The notes beneath the pieces are model-generated. The model was not told the origin of the DNA. It searched no databases and saw nothing but the letters and a program-made list of their open reading frames with translations. A stretch of 64,000 nt of DNA. Source: Lumnitzera littorea. Its lineage: Eukaryota; Streptophyta; Magnoliopsida; Myrtales; Combretaceae. Shown piece by piece: positions 34,537-47,021 of the stretch (positions are counted from its first letter, which is position 1; every line of letters begins with the position of its first letter). A program made the position numbers and the translations under genes. The DNA lies in the NCBI GenBank assembly GCA_024138015.1, contig JAMXBB010000011.1, positions 34,353,608 to 34,417,607 on the forward strand, given 5' to 3'.

Positions 34537-35351
34537 TGATGGACTGTCGTCCTCCAACCTTCTCAACTAAGCTCACCTTAGTATTCTATAAGGATTAGTT
34601 AAGAAAGTATTTTGTTTGTACCCAACTTAGGATAAGCTCCTTTATTAAGATGACCTATTGATGAACTCTTTACATAGCCTACTTAGACGTACTTTATTCT
34701 GCATCATTACTAACCCTAATGCTAAGTTGATGATATAAACACTTAAGGTCGACCTCCCAAACATTCTAAGCAAACCTATCAACCAGTTTACCTTACTAAG
34801 TAGTTGAGACTTAGTATCCTACGATCCCATTATATGGGTCTAACGGTAGCGCTTTACCCATCTTAGCTTTTCCTGATGATTGTACTACATTCCTTTTGTC
34901 TTTTGTCTCATTTACTCCTTTTTGCTTCATATTAGGTTTCCTTTAATTTTATCTTAACCTTTTTTTTGTAATTTCATGTGTTTCTTGTAACTATAGGGAT
35001 TTACTATAAATAGTTTATTATCATTGTAGTCAAAATATTATCATCTTCACTATTAATGGATATTCCACTTTCTGTCCTCCTATGAAGACCCCTCTTAGTA
35101 CATCCCTTACACTCTTATCTAATCTTGTTAGTAGCTCAAAGTTAGTAGCAAGTTGACCTTATCTCTTTTCTTGTGAGTCATATTAAGTAAAGAACAAGTC
35201 GTGTTGTGTTCATCAGTGTGTCATATTAGAGGAATAACTTCATGAAGCTACTTGAGTTCTAACCCTCATTGCTTTTTCTTCAGTATCTCGAAGGATCCAT
35301 CTCTTTCCCCTATTGTAAGCCCTTATGATAACTTAGCTCAAAGGCACACCA
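34537..35351 (+). repeat. GypC 3' LTR
   Basis: Starts TGATGGACTGTC; TATA box TATAAATA at 35005-35012; ends GGCACACCA. The end is supported by the related solo LTR 56972-57841, which ends AGCACATGA and has an exact duplication. Confidence 0.8.
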
Positions 35352-38169
35352 CCTTTCTTTGCCGAGATGTAGCAATATAAGATCTCTTAGTCAGAACAGC
35401 TTCTTTTATCTTTTCCCTTAGCTTCTTCATGCTAACTTCTCAGTAGCTTAAGTCAACTACTTAGTGACTCTTTGGTAGATTTACTATAAGGTTTTATCTT
35501 AGTTTTCAACTTCTAGATCACCTTACTTATCTCTAGGGATTGGTGTTTGATCAAAAGGTAGCTCTAGGTCGAAACCATAAACAACTTCGAATGCGATCCT
35601 TCCTGTCATGCTATGAACAGTTCTATTGTAATTAAACTTGATAATGAGTAAGAAGGTATCCTATTCAACTTGATTTCTTCTAATAGTAGCTCGGAGAAGA
35701 GAACCTAATGTTTTGTTGATGACCTTTGTCTAACCATCAGTTTGTGGATGGTATGAAGTGTTAAATAACAACTTAGTCCTTACTTGGCACCATAAAATCT
35801 TCCAAAAATGGCTTAAAAACTTAGGGTCTCTATTAGACACAATGCTCATGGGAACTCCATGAAGCTTAATGATCTCTAGCAAAAATATAAAAGAAATAAT
35901 TGAAGCATCCTTAGTCTGATTGCATGGCCTAACAGGTGCCATTTTGTAGAACCTATCGACTATAAACTTTACAGCATCTTTCCCCTGTGCTGTTCTTAGT
36001 AACACAAGAACAAAGTCCATGCTTAGATAAATTCATGGTTTGGTCGGCATTGGTTAAGGCATAGTCTTCCTTTACATAGCTCAGCATTTGGCCTCTTTAT
36101 AAGTCACACATCTTCTAATGATTTGATATACATCAATTAACATTCTAGGCGAGTAAAATCTCGATTGCAACAACTCATACGTCCTACTTTATCTAAAATG
36201 TTGTGATAATCTTCCACTATGTGCTTTCTTAATGAGCAATTCTCATATTGAATAGGTTGGTGCACATAGTTTTCCAGATCAAAACATATATCCTTTTTCT
36301 ACAAAGTAGTCATCTAACATCTTTCCTTTAATACATTAGGTATAGATTGGACCAAAATGTAGATCTTGGGAATATTACTCCTTAATGCTCACAAATCCCA
36401 ATCATTTTGTTTGGAGCTCGAAAAGAATCACATGTTATCTAAATAAGGCACTTGCAACCATATTTGCTTTACCCACTTGTACTTGATCACAAATGAAAAA
36501 CTGTCTAGAAACTTAACCCTTTTAATTTGTCATTTGGATAGAGTACACAACAAACTCTTTTAGTAGTAAGTAATGTTGCCATATCTGTAAAGCTTGGATA
36601 AGTGCTTACAATTCCTTTTCATGTATAGAATAGGGTAAAGTAGATCCTTTAAGTTTGTCACTGAAATAGGTAATAGGTCGATAATATTGCATAAGAACTA
36701 CGCCAATACCATGCTAGATGCATTATATTCTAACTCAAAACCTTTACTAAAATCTAGCAAAGACAAGTCAACATCTTCTTTAGTTTGGCAAAGCTTTCTT
36801 CCTCCTAACTCCCTTAACAAAATTCTACATTCTTCATGGTGAGCTCGGTAAGGGTACAGTAACATAACTGAAATTTTGAATGAACCTGCGATAGAAAGAT
36901 ACTAAACCATGGAAACTTTGTACACCTACACAAGAGGTTAGGGTAGGATACTCTATAATAGCATAAATATTCTCCTTATCCATGCTTAAGCCTTCACTAC
37001 TAACTAGGTACCTAAGGAACACATCTTCCTCTTGACAAAAACAACATTTTTTTTCATATTTCCAAATAGTTTCTCAGTTCGTAGTACTTTAAAAACAAAT
37101 TAGAGTTGATTTTCATGACCTAATAGATTGGGATTATACATGAGAATGTCATCAAAATAAACCATAACAAGTTTCCCTATCTAATTCCTCAACACATGAT
37201 TCATCGGTCTCATGAATGTGCTTGGAGCATTAGATAACCCGAATGGTATAATAAGCCACTATGCATCATCATAAAGGCTATTTTCCATTCATCTCCTTCT
37301 TGCATACGTACCTACACTTGATAGTGATTTTATTAATTGCTTGGTTATCCACAAACATCCTTTAACTTTCATCCTTCTTAGGAACCAATAGTATAAGTAC
37401 AACATATGGACTCAAGTTTTCCCCAACATAGCGTCTTAGCTCATTTACTTGTCTTTGTAGTTTGATAAATTGCTCAAGATTCATCTAATAGGCTGGTTGA
37501 TTTGGAAAAGTGGCTTTTGGCTGTAAGTTAATTCCATGCTCTATTCCTCACTTCGATAGTATTCCTCTTAGTAACTCTTCAAAGAATAGATTGACAAACT
37601 CATCCACCAACTTCTTGACCTTTATGGGTATGTTAGTTTGCTCCTTTAACTATAATATCCTCTAGATAAGTGAGAAGGTTGGTTCATCTAACCTCATAGC
37701 CTCTCTAAACTCAAATCGGCTCATAACCAAAGTTTTCTTGGTTTGTCAACTCAACTTGGTTTGCATACTATTGACTTGGCTAAGTGTCATAGGAATAAGG
37801 TTATTAGGTTGGCCATCTTTCTCAAATATATATGTATCCTTATACCCATTATGCATAACTTTTCTATTGAATAACCAAGGTTAGACTAGTAAAATATGTG
37901 AAGTACACACCAACAACACATCGTATAGTATTTCATCCTTATAACTCCCAACAAGTTTAGGTACCAACACTTGCTTTGTAATATGCAATGATCCCTTCTC
38001 ATTCAACCAATATAGCTTACACAATTTAGGATGTGGAGAGGTCAGCAATTTAACTACTTGACTAATCTTGTGGATGCAGCATTTACACAACTAGTACTAT
38101 CGATGAACAAAGCACACAATTGATCTTGTACCTTACATATAGTATGGAAAAAATTTTCATATTACTCAT
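35352..38169 (-). pseudogene. GypB pol pseudogene (protease to integrase)
   Basis: Read right to left. The protease (about 37860-38160) has FIDSTSC where D-S/G-G is expected, so the third catalytic-loop residue is changed. The reverse transcriptase has an intact VYFDDIL box near 37140-37170 and a primer-grip region next to the RNase H start at 36834-37022 (VGVQSFHGLVSFYRRFI). The integrase core (35730-36020) reads FIVDRFYKMAP, IVSNRDPKFLSHFW and TSYHPQTDG, keeping both Asp residues; the expected Glu just beyond is Lys. The frame is interrupted on the left by GypC and on the right by AthA. A short final part of the coding region lies at 21747-21949. Confidence 0.8.
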
Positions 38170-40019
38170 TGATAAGTGTGTGAAACCATACACTTATCTA
38201 TACGATTTATCTAATAATTATATGTGATTCAATAGATTTTAAAGCATAAGTATATCAATTTTTATAAAAATCACATATGATTTCTTAACGCAAGTATAAT
38301 TCATCTTTTTGTGTTTTGATGCTCAAAATAGTATATATTTAAAGAATTTAAGTTCTTCGTATTTAATCTTGCAGGTCTTGAGGATACTACATAATGGTAG
38401 CCCCAATTTAAGAAGCCAAAAATAAAGAAAAAAGAAAAAGAAAGAAACTTTGAGTTGAAACTACCGTCATGATGGTAAGCCTATCTACTGTCAAGATGGT
38501 ACCTTGAACAGAATCAAACCAAGTTGCAAAACTAGAAGGGTATATTGGCATGATAATACCCAACTACCGTCATGATAGTATACTTGACTCCTAAAGCAAA
38601 AATGCACCATTTGATTGAAACGAAAGAGGAGAAGCACCTAACATGTGTCCACCGTCATGATGGTACCCTTGTTTACCGTCATGCCAATACCTACTTGATA
38701 TAAAAACTTCTTCTTCTTTATTTTCTATAGATTTTAGCTTGTCATTTTTTAGGGTTTAAGGTTTTAGTTTTCGCCACTCTCTCTTCCTTAAGTTATCTTA
38801 GGTTACTTTAGCATAATTTTATGATTTCTATGGAGTTTTCTTGTAATTTCATGATCATAACGTAAACTTTCAATGGATTTTAGCTCTTTTTAAGGTTTGG
38901 GTTTATGGATTCCCTTTGCATCCATTAAGATTGTTGGGAAAATCTTGAGGAACTCCATTATTGAGGTTGAGGAGCATAGTTTTATAATGTTTCTCATAAT
39001 TTTTCCATGTTTAATGCAATGTTTATTTTCATGTTCATGTGTATTATGTGTTAAATGTTATTCTTCATGATTGTGATAAATAGAGCTTATTATGCTTATG
39101 GGTAGTGTGTAAGCATAATGAAGTAGTTGTGGCTATTGATATTATGATAGTGTAAATTTAGAAATTTATTTAGTTCTATGGTATAATTAGGTATAACTTG
39201 AGTATTAGGTTAATATTGAGCTAGGAAGCATTTCCTACACATTTGGGCCTTCTCTCTTATTATCCTAATAGGGTTTAAATATCGTAATAGGATTCAAAAA
39301 CTCTAAATAGAACTTAGGATTTCTAATTTGAATGGGTAATTCTTGAGAATTAGGATTTAAATCCCTATACTCACCTAAAGTTAAAAATTGGTTAAAATGA
39401 GAAATCAATTTTAACATAGTTATTTAAGTAGTGACAGGACTTGAATAACTAACTGATAGTATAGATGTAATATTGGTAGTACAATGCTCTTATTACATGA
39501 TGGAATTTATGAAACAAAAGTTAGATAAATTCTATAAGTGTGAGTAAAATCCATGTCTAAACTATCATAAATACTTTAATAGCATGGCCACAATGATCTT
39601 AGATGGTTGTTTACTCGTTATTCATACATTTTTTATAGAGAAATCCACATCCCAATATTGAGAAATTGCTAAAATCTACACTTAATTCCATTGTAATTTT
39701 TATTTCTATTTAGATAACTTACATGCTATTTCCTTTAAAATTGTTCAATTGGTTGCCTAGATTAGAGTAGAAATAGTAAAATCTAATCCTTCGCTATCTT
39801 TTTAAACTCTATTCCTTCATTTACCGCAAAGTATGACCTTGGTTACTCTCCTTATACTATCAATAGACTAGTACGCTCATAGTTTCTTTGTGGTTTCCAT
39901 TAAAATTTATTCATTTCTATCTATAAGCGAATCCATTAATAGTATAGCATTCCACTATTTTAAAAAGGGGCAAATTCTTACTTATGCATGACATTAGTGG
40001 AAGTGAGATCGCAACACCA
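38170..40019 (+). repeat. AthA 5' LTR
   Basis: Starts TGATAAGTGTGTGAAACC with a 9-bp inverted repeat GATAAGTGT/ACACTTATC in the first 30 bases. A cluster of TACCGTCATGATGGTA palindromes lies at about 38460-38695, immediately before the TATA box (TATAAAAA, 38699-38706). Ends GCAACACCA. Confidence 0.85.
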
Positions 40020-40025
40020 AGTTTT

Positions 40026-40043
40026 TGGTGCCATTGTTGAGGA
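40026..40043 (+). promoter_or_regulatory. tRNA-Asp-type primer-binding site of AthA
   Basis: TGGTGCCATTGTTGAGGA matches the plant TGGCGCCGTTGCCGGGGA site. All differences are C-to-T or G-to-A. This primer is typical of Athila-type elements. Confidence 0.85.
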
Positions 40044-40368
40044 AGATAAGGAAAGTGAAAGTTAGTTAATATTAAATGAGTATTTCTCTCTGAGACTAGG
40101 TTTAGAGTAGAGTAGATTTAGTTGTAGTTAAAGTTCATTTTGTATGCTTGGAGTAGATTTACATCTTTATTTTGTTAAGAACTTTTTATTGAGTTCTTTT
40201 TGTTTCTTTGTGAGACTTGTGAAGAGGCTATTTAAGGTTTAAGTGGTTGTTTAGAGAAGAGATAAACCTCTTGCTATAGGATTGTATTGGTTTAGGATTG
40301 TTGAAACCCTTTGTATTTAGTCTCTTAGGACTATCCTTATGTTAAAATTTTGAAGCCTCTACTGTTTT

Positions 40369-41450
40369 ATGCAAGGAAGAGGAATTGCTGATTTTGAATT
40401 TTTATTCGATCTTGAAGTTGATAGAACATTTCATAGACGACTATGGGAAAGAAGAAGATTTGTTGAGATAGAGAATTTGAATGAAGGAAATGGATACAAT
40501 GTTGGTGTAGGAATTGGTGTAAATATGGATGATATGAATGGAGAAGAATATCAAAATGGATTTAATGGGCGAAATGATAATATGAATGGTATGAATGTAA
40601 ATGGGAATGGGAATGGAAACCACAAAACTTTATGGGAATATACTACAAACCATAGAAGGTTTTGCACCAATAATGGAATGGCCTGCTATCTAAGCCAACA
40701 ATTTTGAGCTTAAACCTACATTAATACAAATGGTGCAAATGAACTAGTTTAGTGGAAGTGCTTTAGAAGATCCAAATGAGTACCTACAGAGTTTTCTTCA
40801 ATTGTGTGTAACCTTAAAAAGCAATGGTGTTTTTGAGGATGCTATTTGATTGAGGCTATTCCTATTCTCCTTGAGAGATAAAGCCCGAAGTTGATTATAT
40901 TCTCTACCACCTCATTTTATCACTACTTAGGAGCAATTAGCCTAGAAATTTTAATCAAGATTTTTCCCTCGATGCAAAACAATGAAGTTGAGGAATGACA
41001 TCACCACGTTTCTCCAATATGATGGAGAGTCATTGTATGAAGTGTGGGAATGACACATGATATTAAGGAGATGTCCATGCCATGGATTACTGATCTAGTT
41101 AGAAGTTCAAACTTTTTATAATGGTCTATTAAGAAGTTTGTATTCTATGATTAGTGTTGCATTTGGAGGTAACTTGATGAGAAAAAGTCTTAAGGAAGCA
41201 TATGAATTGATGGAAGAGATGGCTTCCAATTCTTTTGGATGGCATGTTGAGAGAACAAATGCTAAAAGAGTGGTGAGTGTAGATGATGAAGACAAATTCA
41301 ATGTGATAACTTCGCAAGTTGTTGCACTCTCTAACAAATTGAACAAGATGATAGATGCCAAGCAGAGTACGAGCCAAAATGCTAGATGCAAGAAGTGTGA
41401 TGGTGATGATCATGATGAGTTCAATCACTACTAGTATTGGCATAGACAAG
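40369..41450 (+). pseudogene. gag: AthA gag pseudogene
   Basis: Likely start ATG at 40369, 325 bp after the primer site. The first open piece (112 codons) has an Asn/Gly/Met-rich segment built from repeats of ATGAATGG-like codons. After a frame change come NFELKPTLIQMVQM, EDPNEYLQSFLQLC and LRLFLFSLRDKARS, then the MILRRCPCHGLL / QTFYNGLLRSLYSM region. The open piece 41138-41434 reads KEAYELMEEMASNS and ends in CKKCDGDDHDEFNHY, a knuckle-like motif lacking its last Cys. The order matches Athila-type gag. Several CAG/TGG-like positions are now stops. Confidence 0.85.
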
Positions 41451-42830
41451 ATTAATGCATTTAAGAAGTCAACTATATGAACAACTTTTAATAGAAAGGA
41501 CCAAACAACTGGAATGCATATCTAAACAATTTTACTCAGGGGTGGAACCAAAATTTTAAGTTTAGACATAGGAACAACTAACCCAATAGACAAAATTTCC
41601 AACCTCTTCCGATACCACAGCAAAGACCCCAACAAAACTTTCACTTACAAAAGGAGAAAGAGAACAATGATTTGTTGAGATTTTTCTCTCAAGAATCAAC
41701 TATGAGAAATGTTTACATCTAGTTGCAGCAAATTTCTAAGATGCTAGGTGCTAGATTGTAAGGTGTATTACCAAACAATGTTGAAAAGAATTTAAGAGAG
41801 CAAGTAATGATACGAGCACCTATAAACACGTAAGCTAGTACATCTAGTGGGAAGTCAAAAGATGCAAATGTGGCTAAGAGTGATTGTAAGGATTGTAACA
41901 AAGATCATTTAGAGATTGAAGATTCTAATGAAGAAGAATTGATGAGGAATTTGAGATTATTGAGGAGATCATGCTAGAAGAGGAAGAGTTAGAAGTTCTT
42001 ATTAAGGACGTGAGCATAGAGGAAGAAGTTGATAGTGAAGAATTAGAAAGGGTGATACCAAAAGAGGAATTTAAGAGAATGGTTGAAGAAAAGCAAGTTA
42101 AAATGATGAATGACGAAGAAGATCCCTTAGAGGATAGCCAAAACATGGAAGTTGATCATCCTCCTTTATTTCAAAGTAAGGCTCATGAGGAGCATGAACC
42201 AAAAGAGGAATCAAGAGAAAATGATCTAAGTAACTCAAGCAAGTTAGTTAAGATCAAGCCAATAATAAAAGAAGAAAGTGAGGATTTCATCCCACCACTT
42301 GAACTTGATGATGAGGAGATTAAGGAGTTAGCACGAGTATTATACATAAGAAAATATTTGTACATACCACTAAACATAGAAGATCCAAGCCAGTTTACCA
42401 TTCCTTATGTTATTCTTGAAAAATGTTTTGCAAGAGCCTATTGCAACATAAGGGCCTCTAACAACATTATGTCTGAAGAATTGATGAGAAAACTGGGATT
42501 AGAAGGATTCCTTAGGGAGTCGAATTTTTTCATGTCATTTGCTAATAGGTCAACAAAGAAGCTTTGGGACTTCTCATAGATCTTGTTGTAGAAGTTAGTC
42601 GTTTCAACTATCTAGCAGATTTTATTGTAATGGAAATGAATGATGAAGCACTACCACTCATCCTAAGTCAATCTTTTTTCATGATAACTGGGCCACTAAT
42701 AGATGTTAAAGGCAAAAAGATGGTTTTGAGATGTGGGCTATCTAAAATCAAGCTATTTGCAAGAAAGGTTAAGGAGAAGAGGAATGAAAATGAGGATATT
42801 AAGGTTGCTTTCAATGATTTGAAAAAATAG
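41451..42830 (+). pseudogene. AthA gag C-terminus and protease, pseudogene
   Basis: A 202-codon open piece (41971-42579) starts with a strongly acidic Glu/Asp-rich segment. It then reads YVILEKCFARAYCNIRASNNIMSEELMRKLG, the position of the aspartic protease D-L-G-A-S; here the Asp is Asn and the Gly is changed, so catalysis is lost. The next piece (42564-42830) continues YLADFIVMEMNDEALPLILS and PLIDVKGKKMVLR, the downstream protease fold. The frame then stops, and no polymerase follows. Confidence 0.8.
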
Positions 42831-44355
42831 TCCTCCCTACTAAATATTTACCAAGCTGAAGATGAAGACACTAAAGAATGGGACAAGAAATATCCCTACT
42901 TCCATCTACCATGATGAAGGGTCCGACTGAGGGACATAAAACCCAAGTATCGCGTAAGAGGCAACCTATTAGATTTTTATTTAATTTGCATGCACTCTCC
43001 TTTAAGTTTTTCTAGTTTTGTTTTATGTTTTGAGAAAATGGCTAAATAATGTACTTTGAGATGAATTCTATTCTTGTGTAGATCTTTAAAGAGGCTCAAG
43101 TTTAACTCCAAGAGGATTTGAAGAGTGAAAGGAGAACAAAGCAGATCAACTTAATTCTTAGGGCAGTTTTATTCTAACCCTATCTTTTTAATTCATGTTT
43201 GATGACAAGTTGAAATTGTATAAGAAATTGAAGTTGGGGGTTAGGAATATACATAGTGGATTGAAGCTATGGTTGTACTTTGTTGAATGGATATTATATT
43301 TGTGTTGAGTATTTGATTGATGAATCTATCTTATTTTCTTGAGATTTCTAAGTTGTGTTGAAAAAGAGCAAGTAATTTTTGTTTTTATTATGTTCATGAA
43401 TAAGAATCAAATGGAGTGAACTTATTACAGTACTCTAGAATTAATGAACAAAATCTTTAGATTAAATTTGTTACCCTTTGTATTTAACTTCAAATTCATA
43501 AACTAAGAGTAAGATGCTACCACTAGTTAGAGTTTGGCGTTTACTTTTTAACAAATTAATTTTCATGTATCATGCCCTTTGAATTTCCAATTGGCTAAAT
43601 ATAGTATTAGAGAAGATGTTAAAATAGTTTTGGTCATGAAAAGGATTTCCTAAAAGAAATAAAAAAGAATGAAAACCGGCAAAAATTCTAAAGTTGGGGA
43701 TAAACCCAACCAAAAAATAAAAAAGAACAAAAATAAAAAGAAAAGAAAAAGAGAGCATGGTTAAACATTTAGGTTACCTAATAAGTACTTGGCACATCTT
43801 CTAGAATAATGAATTCTAGAATGGGTTCATGAGCTCTTAGTGTTTATTAGAGGAAGAGGTAAGGAATAAAGAGCTCCCTAGATGCATGATCGAAAGGTGC
43901 ACATAAGTAAGAAAATTGAAAAATTTTAGGAGATTCAAGTAAAGAACAATCCAATTTTGTCATATTTTTCTAAATTATGGTTGGCTAAAGGGAAGGATTA
44001 AGGCTATACACATGTTAATTAATCTATAAATTGTAGGGGCCTTTGTCTTCTTTTGTGACAACATACTTGATCTCAAGTTATCCAATCTTAAGTTAAACAA
44101 GAGGCCTAACTTTATGAACCATGGATTAATTTACTAATTCTCTTGGATATGTAATTAGGCACACTCAACCATTTGCTTAACTTTCACGAACAATTAATTG
44201 ATTCCTAAAAGCTGAATAGAAAAATGCCCAATTTAGTATGTATAAACTAGAGGATAGACTTAACAACCAAAGAATAGAGAGTCCATCTTTTACCCATTGT
44301 TGTATAAGTGGTTTAAGCTTGCTTAAGGACAAGCAAGTTATAAGGTTGGGGATAT
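42831..44355 (+). other. AthA 3' region without polymerase
   Basis: 1.5 kb with no retroelement protein on either strand. It ends in the purine-rich AAGGTTGGGGATAT before the 3' LTR, a probable polypurine tract. The sequence around 42900 (RDIKPKYRVRG-like) resembles the junction wording seen in Athila-type elements after pol, so the loss is internal. Confidence 0.6.
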
Positions 44356-46210
44356 TGATAAATGTGTGAAACCGTACACTTATCTATAGGATTTATCTAA
44401 TAATTATATGTGATTTAATAGATTTTTGAGCAAAAGTATATGAATTTTCATTAAAATCACATATAATTTCTCAATACAAGTGTAATTCATATTTTTGTGT
44501 TTTGATGCTCAAAAGTAGCATATATTTATAAAATTTAAGTTCTTCATGTTTAATCTTGTAGGTCTTGAGGCTACCATATATTGGTAGCCTAAGTTTAAGA
44601 AGTCGAAAATGAAGAAAAAATAAAAAGAAGAAAAATTAGAGTTGGAACTATCATCATGATGATAGGCCTATCTATTGTCAAGATGGTACCTTGAACAGAA
44701 TTAAATCAAGTTGCAAAACTAGAAGGGTATACCAACATAACAGCACCCAACTGCTATCATGATGGTATACTTAACTCCTAAAGTAAAAATGCATCATTTC
44801 ATTTAAAGGAAAGAGGAGAAGCACCTGATATGTATCCACTGTCATGATGGTACCCTAGCTTACTGTCATGCCAGTACCTACCCAATATAAAAACTTCTTC
44901 CTCTTCATTTTCTGTAGATTTTAGCTTAGCATTTTTTAAGGTTTAGGGTTTTGGTTTCCACCACTCTCTTCTTTAGGCTATCTTAGGTTACTTTTAGCAT
45001 AATTTTATGATTTTCATAAAGTTTTCTTATATTTTCATAATCGTAGCATAAACTTTTAGTGGATTTTAGTTCGTTTCAAGTTTTAGGTTTGTGGATTCCA
45101 GATTGTTAGGAAAATCTTGAGGAACTCCATTATTGAGGTTAATGAGCTTGATTTTGTAATGTTTCTCATACTTTTTCCATGTTTAATGCAATGTTTATTT
45201 TCATGTTCATGTGTATTATGTGTTAGATGTTATTCTCCCTTAATGTCATAAATAAAGCTTATTATGCTTATGGGTAGCATGTGAACATAATAAAGTAATT
45301 GTGGCTATTGATGTTTTTCTATTGTGATAGTGTAAATTTAGAATTTTACTTAGTTCTATGGTGTAGGTAAGTATAACTTGAGTGTTGGGTTAATGTCGAG
45401 CTAGATAGTGTTTTTCATACATTTAGGCCTTCCTTCTTGTTATCTTAATAAAGTTTAGAGACCGTAATAGGATTCGAAAACCCTAAATAGAACCTAGAAT
45501 TCCTAATTTGAATGGGTAATTCTTGAGAATTAGGACTTAAATCTTTGTACTCACTTAGAGCTAAAAATTGGTTAGAATAACAAATTAATTCTAACATAGT
45601 TATTTAAGTAGTGACGGAACTTGAATAGCTAGTTGATAGTATAGATTAGATTTGGTAATATAATGCTCCTACTATATGATAGAATTTACAAAATGAAAGT
45701 TGGATAAATTCTAAATTCTATGAGTGTGAGTAAAATTCATGTTTAAACTATCATAAATACTTTAATAGCATGGTTACAACGATCTTAGACGATTTTTTAC
45801 TCATTACTCGTACAATTTTTTATAGAGAAATCTACATCCTAATATCGAGAAATTGCCAAAATCCATGCTTAATTTCATTATAGTTTTTATTTTTATTTAG
45901 ATAACTTGCATGCTATTTCCTTTAAAATCAATCAATCAATCAATTGCTTAGATTAGAGTAGAAATAGTAAAATCTAGTACTTAGTTATCTTTCTAAACTT
46001 TATTCTTTCTTTCACCACAAAATATGATCTTGGTTATTCTCCCTGTACTATTAATAGATCGATATGCTTGCTAATTGTTTTCCGTTTTCATTAAAATTTA
46101 TTTATTTCTATCCATAAGCGAGTCCATTGATAGTACAGCATTCTACTATTTTAAAAAGGGGCAAATTCTTATTTGTGTGTGACATTAGTGGAAGTGTGGT
46201 TGCGATACCA
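44356..46210 (+). repeat. AthA 3' LTR
   Basis: Starts TGATAAATGTGTGAAACC, matches the 5' LTR throughout and ends GCGATACCA. TATA box TATAAAAA at 44886-44893, again preceded by the palindrome cluster (about 44648-44880), here with more substitutions. Confidence 0.85.
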
Positions 46211-47021
46211 CTTGTTCTCTTTGTCAGGCTCCAAACTCATAGCTTAATGATCAACCAATGTTAGCATATTGCCTTCTTGTGGATAAATGTTATCTCCCAT
46301 AACTTTTACCTTCACTTCATCCTTTACTTCTTTCATAGCTTTACTAACTTCTTCATCAATATTGTATACTTCAAAGGTCAAGACATCTCCTTTTATGACC
46401 ATAGTTCATCAATTTGGACAGTGGGTAGCCATATGTCCAAAGCCCATATATTTAAAGTGCTTTATCTCACTTGTCTTTCCTCCTGAGGTTTGCCCCTTTT
46501 TTAATTCCTTCTCTTTCCTCCTTACTCCATCCTTATTCCTTCTACATGTTACATTTGTCCTTCTTTCTTACTTAGCACTAAGCTAACAAGCTTCCTATTA
46601 CTTCTTAGGAAATGTTAAATTGACTAAATAGGTCGAAAAATAGGAGTTTAGTAAGGTTTATTCCTCTTCTGTCTCTTAACACGTTGGGTGTTAATGGCTT
46701 CTTCGAGGGTATGTAAGAATTATATCTTGACAGTGTCTCAAAATTCATATCTTAGGCCAGTAACAAATCTTGAAACAATTTGGGCCCTAAGCTCATCAAC
46801 TTCATACCTAATCATCAACATTTGGAACTCTTGTACGTATTCATCAATAGATCACTTCCCTTGCATGAATTCTTACAACTTTGCAAAAGTGTCCTGATAA
46901 TATATATTGGGATATGTAATAGGAATGAATCTTTCTCACATGAATCTCTCAATTTCTTCCCAAGTTCTCACATTGCCTACCTTTTCTTCTTTTCATCATA
47001 TGCAATTTCTTCCACCACATG
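46211..47021 (-). pseudogene. gag: GypB gag pseudogene, C-terminal part
   Basis: Minus strand. The zinc knuckle near 46410-46465 reads KHFKYMGFGHMATH; both first Cys ligands are replaced (His, Tyr). Gag core pieces run rightward to WWKKLHMM at about 46995-47015. GypE cuts the frame at 47021/47022; the N-terminal part resumes at 53610. Confidence 0.75.

Larger units (their letters stand above)
21950..35351 (+). mobile_element. GypC: Ty3/gypsy element inserted in GypB pol
   Basis: Plus-strand element with LTRs starting TGATGGATTGTC (21950) and TGATGGACTGTC (34537). Gag is opened by GypD (23577-31213), and protease, reverse transcriptase, RNase H and integrase remnants follow. Flanks TCTTT (21945-21949) and CCTTT (35352-35356) fit a 5-bp duplication differing by one C-to-T change. 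GypB coding resumes on both sides. Confidence 0.8.
38170..46210 (+). mobile_element. AthA: Athila-like gag-protease element without polymerase
   Basis: Paired LTRs of about 1.85 kb (38170-40019 and 44356-46210) flank 4.3 kb of internal DNA with gag and protease pieces. No reverse transcriptase, RNase H or integrase is present. The primer site matches the tRNA-Asp type. Flanks are CTCAT (38165-38169) and CTTGT (46211-46215). These would be one CTCGT target altered at its CpG on opposite strands. It interrupts GypB between protease and gag. Confidence 0.85.

Noticed and set aside
41925..42401. Ser-rich minus-strand frames
   Set aside because: They are shadows of the Glu-rich AthA gag end.
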